Source: Anaerosporobacter faecicola
GTDB taxonomy: Bacteria > Bacillota > Clostridia > Lachnospirales > Lachnospiraceae
Length of the DNA: 64,000 nucleotides
Direction of reading: 5' to 3'
Assembly (NCBI RefSeq): GCF_012070565.1
Contig: NZ_JAAQRO010000030.1
Coordinates: forward strand, 186,001 to 250,000
Below the pieces are notes generated by a model that saw only the letters and a program-made list of their open reading frames with translations, ran no database searches and had not been told where the DNA came from. Of the stretch, positions 15,292-23,048 are shown in pieces; position 1 is the stretch's first letter; every line of letters begins with the position of its first letter. The position numbers were made by a program, and so were the translations under genes.

Positions 15292-17715
15292 ATGACACAA
15301 TTATATAATCCAGCAGTGATTGAGAAAAAGTGGCAAAAATACTGGGAAGAACATCAAACATTCAAGACGGATGTTTGGGATTTCTCGAAACCAAAATACT
15401 ACGTACTTGATATGTTCCCTTATCCATCAGGAGTAGGTCTTCATGCAGGACATCCAGAAGGGTATACAGCAACCGATATCGTTTCTCGTATGAAACGTAT
15501 GCAAGGATATAACGTATTGCATCCAATGGGATATGATTCCTTTGGTTTACCTGCAGAACAATATGCAGTTAGTACAGGAAATCATCCAAATGGTTTCACA
15601 CAAGAAAACATTAAAACATTCTCCAATCAGTTAAGAGAACTTGGTTTCGATTATGACTGGTCAAAAATGATTGCAACAAGCGATCCAAAATTCTATAAAT
15701 GGACACAATGGATCTTCAAACAATTATATCTTGATGGATATGCAAAATACGTGGATATGCCAGTTAACTGGTGTGAAGAACTTGGTACAGTTTTATCCAA
15801 CGATGAAGTGATCGATGGTAAATCCGAACGTGGTGGATATCCAGTTATTCGTAAGAATATGAAACAATGGGTAATCAACCAACCAGCATTTGCAGAAAAA
15901 TTATTAGAAGGTTTGGACGAGATTGATTGGCCAGAATCAACGAAAGATATGCAACGTCACTGGATAGGAAAATCCGAGGGTGTTGAAGTTGATTTTGATA
16001 TTGTAGGCGGTGGAAAATTCTCCATCTACACTACTTGTATTGAGACAATCTATGGTATTACGTTCATGGTACTTGCACCAGAAAGTGATCTTGTTAAGGA
16101 ATTAATGCCAAGAGTTGAAAATCCAGAGGAAGTACAAGCTTATATTAATGAAACTCTTAAGAAAAATGATATGGACCGTACACAACTTAACAAAACAAAA
16201 TCTGGTTGTATGTTAAAAGGATTATATGCGATCAACCCAGTAAACGGCAAAGAAGTACCTTTATTCATCGGTGATTTCGTTTTAGCTAGTTATGGTACGG
16301 GAGCAGTTATGGCAGTTCCAACACATGACCAAAGAGACTTTGAATATGCACAAGTTCATAAGATTGATATGATTCAAGTAATCGATGGTGCAGACGTGAG
16401 CGAACATGCATTTGAAAAGCAAGATTACCTTGGAAAAGGCTGTAAACTGATCAATTCGGAAGAGTTTACAGGACTTACTGTTGAAGAAGCAAAAGAAGCA
16501 ATTACAGATAAATTAGTAAAGAAAGGCGTTGCACGTAAAACGGTTAATTACCATTTCCGTGAATGGATCTTCGCTAGACAAAGATACTGGGGAGAACCAG
16601 TTCCTGTAGTCTATACAGAAGGGGATAACATTCATGTAATAGATGATGAAGAATTACCATTGATCTTACCAGTCCTTGAGGATTACAAAGGCAAGAATGG
16701 GAAAGCTCCTCTTGAGAATGCAACAGAGTGGAAACAATACGATCATAATGGAATCAAAGGAAGACGTGAAACATCAACTATGCCAGGTAGTGCTGGTTCT
16801 AGCTGGTATTATATGCGCTATATTGATCCAGATAATGAAAAGGAATTCGCAAACCAGGAATTATTAAAACACTGGTTACCAGTTGACTTATATATTGGTG
16901 GACCAGAGCATGCAGTAGGTCACTTAATGTATGCAAGAATCTGGAATCGCTATCTATATGATAAGGGCTTATCTCCAGTAAGAGAACCATTTAAGAAATT
17001 AGTACATCAAGGTATGATTCTTGGTTCTAATGGTATTAAGATGGGAAAACGTTTCCCTGAATTCGTTGTTAACCCAAGTGATATCGTAAGAGACTTTGGT
17101 GCCGACACATTAAGACTTTATGAAATGTTCATGGGACCTCTTGAAGTATCGAAACCTTGGAGTGATTCCGGAGTAGAAGGCGCAAGAAAGTTCATTAACC
17201 GTGTATGGAACTTCTTCACCAATCCAGAGAATATCACAGAAGAAAATGATGATACATTAACAAAGGTATATCATCAAACAGTGAAAAAGGTTACTAGTGA
17301 CTTTGAACAGTTAGGATTCAACACGGCAATTAGCCAGATGATGATCTTCGTAAATGCAGCGTATAAAGCAGGTACTTGTCCAAAAGTTTATGCAGAAGGA
17401 TTCATTAAGATGCTTTCTTGTATCTGTCCACACGTTGGAGAAGAGATGTGGAGTATGTTCGGTCATGACACAACCATTGCTTATGAAAACTGGCCAACAT
17501 ACGATGAAGCAGCGATCAAAGAAGATACCGTTACCATTGGTGTTCAGATTAATGGTAAAGTAAAAGGTACAGTTGAAGTTGCAGTAGATGAAGATAATGT
17601 ATCAGCAATCGCGAAAGCGAAGGAAGTACCTTCTGTTATGAAGGCGTTGGAAGGCTTGAACATTGTGAAAGAAATCTATGTAAAAGGTAAGATCATTAAT
17701 ATCGTTGCGAAATAA
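15292..17715 (+). CDS. leuS: Leucyl-tRNA synthetase
   Basis: This 807-residue class I synthetase charges tRNA-Leu with leucine. The HIGH motif appears as HAGHP (about residue 50) within MFPYPSGVGLHAGHPEGYT. The CP1 editing domain follows (about 220-420, with YGTGAVMAVPTHDQRD). The KMSKS loop is the variant KMGKR in GIKMGKRFPEFVVNPSDIV (about 585), and the anticodon-binding and C-terminal domains complete it. Identity is secure from the full-length domain order and the leucine T-box upstream. Start ATG 15292 follows GGAG at eight bases. The KMGKR loop and HAGHP place it in a divergent LeuRS clade rather than the E. coli type. Confidence 0.97.
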   Translation: MTQLYNPAVIEKKWQKYWEEHQTFKTDVWDFSKPKYYVLDMFPYPSGVGLHAGHPEGYTATDIVSRMKRMQGYNVLHPMGYDSFGLPAEQYAVSTGNHPNGFTQENIKTFSNQLRELGFDYDWSKMIATSDPKFYKWTQWIFKQLYLDGYAKYVDMPVNWCEELGTVLSNDEVIDGKSERGGYPVIRKNMKQWVINQPAFAEKLLEGLDEIDWPESTKDMQRHWIGKSEGVEVDFDIVGGGKFSIYTTCIETIYGITFMVLAPESDLVKELMPRVENPEEVQAYINETLKKNDMDRTQLNKTKSGCMLKGLYAINPVNGKEVPLFIGDFVLASYGTGAVMAVPTHDQRDFEYAQVHKIDMIQVIDGADVSEHAFEKQDYLGKGCKLINSEEFTGLTVEEAKEAITDKLVKKGVARKTVNYHFREWIFARQRYWGEPVPVVYTEGDNIHVIDDEELPLILPVLEDYKGKNGKAPLENATEWKQYDHNGIKGRRETSTMPGSAGSSWYYMRYIDPDNEKEFANQELLKHWLPVDLYIGGPEHAVGHLMYARIWNRYLYDKGLSPVREPFKKLVHQGMILGSNGIKMGKRFPEFVVNPSDIVRDFGADTLRLYEMFMGPLEVSKPWSDSGVEGARKFINRVWNFFTNPENITEENDDTLTKVYHQTVKKVTSDFEQLGFNTAISQMMIFVNAAYKAGTCPKVYAEGFIKMLSCICPHVGEEMWSMFGHDTTIAYENWPTYDEAAIKEDTVTIGVQINGKVKGTVEVAVDEDNVSAIAKAKEVPSVMKALEGLNIVKEIYVKGKIINIVAK

Positions 17716-17820
17716 TGGTAAGATACCAGGTTGTTCTACGATGGCTTATTATTATCATGCATGAAAACTTGCAGATTGCTAATATTGACATTTGTTAGGT
17801 AACCCATATATTGAATAAAG

Positions 17821-17900
17821 AAAAGAGAGTCCCTATAGATTGCTATACTCCATGTCCTGTAGACAGGGGGATATCAAGACATATGGGACCCTCTTTTTTT
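17821..17900. terminator. Long stem terminator between leuS and the convergent AraC gene
   Basis: AAAAGAGAGTCCCTATA (17821-17837) pairs with TATGGGACCCTCTTTT (17882-17897), with one bulge, enclosing a ~44-base loop. T/A runs on both sides allow use in both directions. It overlaps the last codons of the convergent regulator. Confidence 0.75.
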
Positions 17901-18545
17901 TCGGTATTCTCCAGGGGTAAGGCCGGTTGCCCGTTTGAAGGTTTTGATCATATGACTGGAATCAGAGAAACCTAATTCTTGGCTTATATATGTAATATCA
18001 AAGTTAGTAAAGGTTAGATAATCTTTAACCTTGTGAATTCGTATTTTTTCTATATACGATTTACAACTTTCTTGATATAGAAGATAAAAGTTTTTTGCAA
18101 AATACGAATAACTCATCTTGCATTTGGCAGCAATGTCGGTAACCAATAGATTAGAAGTCATATTTTCATCAATATATTCTGTAATTGTGTATATATCGTA
18201 TTTTTGATCTTCCTCGTACATCTCATTTTCAATTACAAATCCTTCCTTTTGCCAGAGACGTATAATTTCGATTAATAGCTTATAAAGTTCGGTTTGGATG
18301 AGTACATCATAACTATATTTCTGTTTTTGGCTTTCTTCTATACAATATAGAAAAATATCCTTTGCTTTAATCGTATTCGTTTGCGTTGTATTAAATATTG
18401 TGTGAAGTTTTCTTTTCTCCGCAAAACGAAAGATGCTTCTTAACTTTGGGGAATAGGCGGAGGTCATAGTCATTCTACTAATATCTAGTTTTATTCCAAT
18501 TAAATCTAGCGGTTTTCCGTCTGCAGAAAATATAGAATGGATCAC
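17874..18545 (-). pseudogene. N-terminally truncated AraC-family regulator
   Basis: The C-terminal ~100 residues are a good AraC two-HTH domain (LLVTDIAAKCKMSYSYFAKNF, ISQELGFSDSSHMIKTFKR, GLTPGEYRKKR). The N-terminal part starts in the middle of the usual cupin domain. Codons upstream of the only start (GTG 18543-18545) still read ILFHPK, which would continue the cupin strand, but are cut off by an in-frame TAG at 18564-18566. No ribosome binding site precedes the GTG. About 60 residues of cupin are missing. It is divergent from the SDR operon and may be its decayed regulator, or it may make a shortened ligand-blind protein. Confidence 0.5.
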
Positions 18546-18708
18546 CTTTGGATGGAATAATATCTACAAAAATGCTATACTTTGATGTAAAGATCTGAGT
18601 TATTATGTAATCCATACGAATAGATGAATTGGTTTGTTACATATTTTTTTACAAAAGGCTTTTGTCATATGATTATAAAAATCTATAAGAAAGATGAGGA
18701 AATAAGAG

Positions 18709-19461
18709 ATGATTGATGTAAAAGGAAAATGGGCACTTATTACAGGTGCAAGTAGAGGAATTGGTTATCTTACAGCTAAATATATGGGGGAACAGGGGTG
18801 TAATCTTATCCTGCATAGTAGAAGTTTGGAGAATACGAAAAAAGTTCTAGAAGAGGTTCAGGCAATGGGCGTTCAGGCCTATGCTGTTTGTGCGGAATTA
18901 TCAGATTTGGAAGCAGTTGAAAGAATGTTGAAAGAGATTGATTCGTTACAAGTGGATGTTAGTATTGTTATGAATAATGCCGGAGTACAGATTGCGTATA
19001 GAGAAGAATATTATGAAACGCCAGTGGCTGATTATATGGAGAGTTTTAAGATTAATACAATTGCACCTGCAATGATTTGCTATCATTTCATGCCAAAGAT
19101 GATAGCGAATGGATTTGGAAGAATACTGAATACAACAAGTGGTATTGCACTCGAACCACAACAAGCAGGATATTCTGCCAGCAAAGCAGCTTTGGATAAA
19201 ATAACGATTGACTTAGGTTCCACAGTGGAAGGTACAGATGTGTGCATTAATCTAACCGATCCAGGATGGTGCAGAACGGATCTGGGTGGGGGACAAGCAC
19301 CTAATGCACCAGAAAGTGCAATTCCTGGAATTGTCGTTGGTGTGTTTGTTAATGATAAAAAATCAGGACGTTATCTGGGTGCACAGAATTTTACAGGAAT
19401 GTCCCTTGAGGAAGCAGTGGTTAAAGCAGAGAAAGAGTTTGATAGTCCATATAGAAAATAG
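18709..19461 (+). CDS. SDR-family oxidoreductase
   Basis: This 250-residue classical short-chain dehydrogenase has a nucleotide-binding TGASRGIG (12-19), NNAG (89-92), catalytic Ser144, Tyr155 and Lys159 (YSASK). HSRS after beta-strand two, with Arg38, suggests NADP(H) preference. It probably interconverts a hydroxy and a keto group on a sugar or sugar acid; substrate is not evident. It is the first gene of a three-gene operon with a FMN-barrel oxidoreductase 26 bases on and a sugar isomerase/epimerase-like protein. The disrupted AraC gene is divergent across a 163-bp control region. Confidence 0.9.
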   Translation: MIDVKGKWALITGASRGIGYLTAKYMGEQGCNLILHSRSLENTKKVLEEVQAMGVQAYAVCAELSDLEAVERMLKEIDSLQVDVSIVMNNAGVQIAYREEYYETPVADYMESFKINTIAPAMICYHFMPKMIANGFGRILNTTSGIALEPQQAGYSASKAALDKITIDLGSTVEGTDVCINLTDPGWCRTDLGGGQAPNAPESAIPGIVVGVFVNDKKSGRYLGAQNFTGMSLEEAVVKAEKEFDSPYRK

Positions 19462-19487
19462 ATAAGGGAATTACCAGGAGGTGCAGT

Positions 19488-20378
19488 ATGAAACAAAACC
19501 AAGCAGGCGATGCAAATCGTATAACAAGAGAATATTTTGATTCTTTATTATTGGAGTCACGATATATAGATTCCGATCTACCATCGACGCAGCTACAATT
19601 ATATGGTGAAACATTTCAGACACCAATTATGACGGCTGCATTATCACATTTGCATGGAATTTGCGATAATGCAATGGTAGAGATCGCAAAAGGAGCATTA
19701 GAAGCGAAAGCAGTTCATTGGGTTGGAATGGGAGAAGAAGATGAATTTGAGCAGATTACAGAAACGGGTGCTAGAACAATTAAGATTATCAAGCCCCATA
19801 AGGATAGCAATGTGATCTATAAGAAAATGGATCATGCCATAGAGCATAATGCATTCGCTGTTGGAATGGATATTGACCATGCATTTTCTGGAAATGGTAA
19901 GTATGATGTTGTATGTGGTCTTCCAATGCATGCGAAGTCATTTGAAGAAATTAAGGAATATGTAGAGCGGTCTTCTGTTCCGTTTATTATTAAAGGTGTA
20001 TTAAGTGTCCAGGATGCGGAGAAAAGTGTGAAAGCTGGAGCAAAAGGAATTGTTGTTTCTCATCATCATGGAATTATGCAATATGCAATACCACCGTTGA
20101 TGATTCTACCAGAAATCGTAAAAGCAGTAGATGGACAGATACCAATATTTGTAGATTGTGGTATAGAAAGTGGAATGGACGTATTTAAGGCGCTAGCGTT
20201 AGGAGCAACTGCAGTTTGCGTGGGTAGAGAATTAATGGAGCCACTAAAGGATGGAAAAGATGCAGTAGCGAAACGAATAAATGAGATGAATCTTGAATTG
20301 ATGAGCATCATGGCAAGGACCGGTGCAAAGACTTTAGCAGAGATTGATCCTTCGGTTATTCATTTTAAGACATTTTAG
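19488..20378 (+). CDS. FMN-dependent alpha-hydroxy-acid dehydrogenase-like protein
   Basis: This 296-residue TIM-barrel protein resembles the lactate/glycolate oxidase family (FMN_dh), with FMN-phosphate segments PIFVDCGIESGMDVFKALALGATAVCVGRELM near the end and PFIIKGVLSVQDAEKSVKAGAKGIVVS in the middle. It is shorter than the usual 350 residues. The active-site segment SNHGxRQ of the family reads SHHHGIMQ here: the His is kept but the substrate-carboxylate Arg is replaced by Ile. Oxidation of a non-acid alcohol, or a changed reaction, is therefore likely. GGAGGTG precedes ATG 19488. Context is an operon with SDR and isomerase-like genes. Confidence 0.85.
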   Translation: MKQNQAGDANRITREYFDSLLLESRYIDSDLPSTQLQLYGETFQTPIMTAALSHLHGICDNAMVEIAKGALEAKAVHWVGMGEEDEFEQITETGARTIKIIKPHKDSNVIYKKMDHAIEHNAFAVGMDIDHAFSGNGKYDVVCGLPMHAKSFEEIKEYVERSSVPFIIKGVLSVQDAEKSVKAGAKGIVVSHHHGIMQYAIPPLMILPEIVKAVDGQIPIFVDCGIESGMDVFKALALGATAVCVGRELMEPLKDGKDAVAKRINEMNLELMSIMARTGAKTLAEIDPSVIHFKTF

Positions 20379-20390
20379 GGGGGATTGAAT

Positions 20391-21221
20391 ATGATACTTG
20401 GAGTAGCAACTTCGTTCACACATAAATCGCCAAAAGAATGGGCAAAAAAACATAAGGAACTTGGATGTAAAGCAGTAGTATTTCCAGTGAATTGTGAGGC
20501 ATCGCCTGCTCTGATTGATGACTACTGTAACGCAGCAAAAGAAGAGAATCTACTGATAGCGGAAGTAGGTGTTTGGAAGAATACGTTGGCAGCAGATGTG
20601 CAGGAACGAAAGAAAAATATAACGTATGCTGTGGAACAATTACGACTTGCTGATCGAATTGGCGCAAATTGTTGTGTGAATATTGTTGGAACACCTCATG
20701 GTCCTATTTGGGATGGTGCGTATGCTGGGAATTATTCGAAAGAAACTTGGCAGATGATTGTCCAATCAATTCAAACAATCATTGATGAAGCAGCACCAAC
20801 ACATACTAAATATACGATAGAACCTATGCCTTGGATGATTCCATCAGGTCCAGATGAGTATCTACGTTTAATTGAGGATGTTCAACGAGATAATTTTGGC
20901 GTGCATCTAGATTTCGTTAATATGATTCAATCGCCCAAAAGATATCTTTTCGCAGAAGAATTCATGGAGGAATGTTTCGAAAAACTGCATGGACAGATCT
21001 GTAGTTGCCATCTGAAAGATGTATTGTTATTAAAGGAATTTACATTCCAACTACGGGAATGTGCTTGTGGAAAAGGAACTTTGAATCTAGAAAGGTATGC
21101 AGAGTTAGCAACAAAGGAAAGAAAAGATATGCCAATGATTATTGAACATTTAGATTCAGAGGCGGAATACATAGAAAGCCTACAGTATGTGAAAGAAAGA
21201 TTAAAAGAGGTTAACCATTAA
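20391..21221 (+). CDS. Sugar phosphate isomerase/epimerase-like TIM-barrel protein
   Basis: This 276-residue AP-endonuclease-2/xylose-isomerase-like barrel has metal-ligand candidates in TIEPMPW (Glu), VHLDFVNM (Asp), SCHLKD (His) and IIEHLDSE (Glu), the E-D-H-E set of this superfamily. It probably isomerises or epimerises a keto sugar or inositol-type compound made by the two upstream oxidoreductases. ATG 20391 is six bases from GGGGGGA; an in-frame TTG at 20385 is inside that spacing and less likely. It ends in the inverted repeat that serves as terminator. Confidence 0.87.
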   Translation: MILGVATSFTHKSPKEWAKKHKELGCKAVVFPVNCEASPALIDDYCNAAKEENLLIAEVGVWKNTLAADVQERKKNITYAVEQLRLADRIGANCCVNIVGTPHGPIWDGAYAGNYSKETWQMIVQSIQTIIDEAAPTHTKYTIEPMPWMIPSGPDEYLRLIEDVQRDNFGVHLDFVNMIQSPKRYLFAEEFMEECFEKLHGQICSCHLKDVLLLKEFTFQLRECACGKGTLNLERYAELATKERKDMPMIIEHLDSEAEYIESLQYVKERLKEVNH

Positions 21222-21236
21222 CTGGTTAACCTCTTC
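21206..21236. terminator. Bidirectional terminator overlapping a stop codon
   Basis: AAGAGGTTAACCA and TGGTTAACCTCTT pair exactly around TTAAC. The TAA of the isomerase-like gene lies inside. It also closes the convergent AraC/ArsR operon. Confidence 0.8.
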
Positions 21237-21237
21237 T

Positions 21238-22239
21238 CTATAACACATGAGACTGTCTTCGGTAGTCAGAGGGAGAAATCCCAACTTGCTCTTTGAATGC
21301 TTTTGTGAATTTCCCTTGGCTTTCATAGCCTATGCTGGAGGCAATAACAGCAATAGAAGCATCACTTTCCCTTAACATAGTGGCAGCAGCATCAATCCGG
21401 TATTTCTTCATATAGGTTGCAATTGGAAGACCGTAGATATTCTTAAATGTAGTTTTTAGCGTTGTAGCATTTATTAGATATTCTGAAGATAATTCCTCAA
21501 TGGTATATCTTTGATTTAAATTACAAATTAATTTATTGTGTATCTGTTTGATGATCTCCACCTGGTCTGATTGATAGGGACTTAAGGATTGCTCATCCTT
21601 TGGCTCAAGAAGACATAAGAATAAAATTAATTCTAATACCTTCAATTTCATATAGGGAATTTTGAATTCCGTTGGTACTTGATATAACTCGCAAAAGATA
21701 TGTTCGATTCGGTGGTTGGCTGGAAGTGCAAAAGGTTTTCCTTCTTCACAGAATTTTACTTGTAGTATGGTTCCAGCATTGAATTCACTTGGGAAAAAAG
21801 AAGGAGGATTGTGAATTAATCGTTCCAGATCAATGGTGATCATGATACCTTCATAAAATCCCAAGGGAAGGGTAATCTCTGCATCCGCACAACAGTCCAT
21901 TGGTTGCAAAGCCATATCCCCTTCTCCTAGGAATACTTTCTGATTTTTATTCATGTGCATTCCAATCCGGCCTTGATGGCAATGATTGATCTCTAGAGAG
22001 GAGTGTAGGGAATCATGATGAAAATCAATTACATTTCCTAAAAAGTATTGATAGAACAAGGTTATTCCAGGAAAAATCAGATACTCATCGATTAATCCCT
22101 TTCCCAAATTGGGGTGTTTGGTGGTATAGGATTCTGTGCGACCAATCGTTTCTGTTGTATCTGTTTTATGAATGGTATAGGTGCCATTGATCACATCGTT
22201 TAGTCGATTTTCTAAATCCATAAGAGAGGCATCTTTCAT
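21238..22239 (-). CDS. AraC-family regulator co-transcribed with a metal-type ArsR repressor
   Basis: The 333-residue protein ends with an AraC DNA-binding domain (YTIEELSSEYLINATTLKTTF, VIASSIGYESQGKFTKAFK, GISPSDYRRQ). The ~220-residue N-terminal domain contains SSLEINHCHQGRIGMHMNKN, a PchR/siderophore-regulator-like segment, with several Cys (PMDCCADAE). It may sense a metal or metal chelate. ATG 22237-22239 follows AAGGGAG at seven bases, and the longer reading overlaps the ArsR stop. It is the second gene after the ArsR repressor, divergent from the HMA/P1B ATPase genes, so a role in metal homeostasis is inferred. Confidence 0.85.
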   Translation of the reverse strand: MKDASLMDLENRLNDVINGTYTIHKTDTTETIGRTESYTTKHPNLGKGLIDEYLIFPGITLFYQYFLGNVIDFHHDSLHSSLEINHCHQGRIGMHMNKNQKVFLGEGDMALQPMDCCADAEITLPLGFYEGIMITIDLERLIHNPPSFFPSEFNAGTILQVKFCEEGKPFALPANHRIEHIFCELYQVPTEFKIPYMKLKVLELILFLCLLEPKDEQSLSPYQSDQVEIIKQIHNKLICNLNQRYTIEELSSEYLINATTLKTTFKNIYGLPIATYMKKYRIDAAATMLRESDASIAVIASSIGYESQGKFTKAFKEQVGISPSDYRRQSHVL

Positions 22240-22252
22240 AATAGGCTCCCTT

Positions 22253-22615
22253 CTATTCAATCGGACAATGAATGGACATCATGATTTCAATCATATGATG
22301 TAATTCTTTGCTTGTTTCTGAGTCTGATGCTCTATAGTACACTTCTTTCCCTTCTCGTCGGCTTACAATAAGACCATTGCTTTTTAAGATACGAAGGTGA
22401 TGTGAAACGGCAGGACTACTCATCGAAACCATTGCTGAGATATTGATCACACATTCTTCGCAGTGACATAATAGCCAATAGATCTGTAAACGACTGCTGT
22501 CACTCAATTGCTTAAAGATATCTGAAACCGTCTGAAAATCCGTATGTTTCAAAATCTGATCATATTCCTCTTGAGAATAATTTCCGTGATCATGTGGTAA
22601 ATGGGTATGTTCCAT
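22253..22615 (-). CDS. ArsR/SmtB-family metal-responsive repressor
   Basis: The 120-residue winged-helix repressor has a recognition helix SSPAVSHHLRILKSNGL (66-82). Metal ligands are suggested by Cys50, Cys52 and Cys55 (LLCHCEECV, the CadC/ArsR alpha-3 position), a His-rich start MEHTHLPHDHG and a C-terminal HHMIEIMMSIHC (alpha-5 site). Zn/Cd/Pb sensing like CadC/CzrA is likely. It should repress the divergent HMA protein and P1B ATPase through the palindrome at 22721-22742. ATG 22613-22615 follows AAAGGAGGA. Confidence 0.9.
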   Translation of the reverse strand: MEHTHLPHDHGNYSQEEYDQILKHTDFQTVSDIFKQLSDSSRLQIYWLLCHCEECVINISAMVSMSSPAVSHHLRILKSNGLIVSRREGKEVYYRASDSETSKELHHMIEIMMSIHCPIE

Positions 22616-22720
22616 AAAATTCCTCCTTTGGTCCAATTAGACGTAGTTTTTGCCCATTTAGAAGCATTCGGGCAAAACCTATTGCAATAATAGTTGTATG
22701 TGGTAAAGTATAGACATAAA

Positions 22721-22742
22721 CAATTAAACAATCTTTTAATTG
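22721..22742. promoter_or_regulatory. Candidate ArsR operator between divergent metal genes
   Basis: CAATTAAA-N6-TTTAATTG is an exact eight-base inverted repeat lying 34 bases before the HMA start and about 105 bases before the ArsR start, where a SmtB/ArsR dimer would block the ATPase promoter. Confidence 0.5.
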
Positions 22743-22776
22743 ATAAATATTGTACCACTTGAAAGGAGTAATAGCA

Positions 22777-22995
22777 ATGAAGAAAAATTATAAAATTGAA
22801 GTAGACTGTGCAAATTGTGCAAACCTAATGGAGGATGCAGCAAAGAAAACGGCGGGAGTGAAGGATGCATCTGTAAACTTTATGACACAAAAGATGTCCG
22901 TCGAATTTGAAGAAGGTCAAGACGTAAAAACAGTTATGCAAGCGGTTTTGAAGAATTGTAAGAAAGTTGAAGAAGACTGTGAGATTTTTATCTAG
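22777..22995 (+). CDS. HMA-domain metal-binding protein (stand-alone)
   Basis: This 72-residue heavy-metal-associated domain has the metal motif CANC (Cys11, Cys14) in IEVDCANCANLMED; Asp rather than Met before the motif favours Zn/Cd/Pb over Cu(I), as in ZntA N-domains. It lies 53 bases before a P1B ATPase that lacks its own N-terminal HMA domain, so this is the detached metal-delivery domain. ATG 22777 follows AAAGGAG. Late CKKVEEDCEIFI adds two more Cys. Confidence 0.9.
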   Translation: MKKNYKIEVDCANCANLMEDAAKKTAGVKDASVNFMTQKMSVEFEEGQDVKTVMQAVLKNCKKVEEDCEIFI

Positions 22996-23048
22996 CTTGA
23001 TTTATACAAGAAGAGATACACCAAGACCAGGATTGGAGGTTTGGGAAG

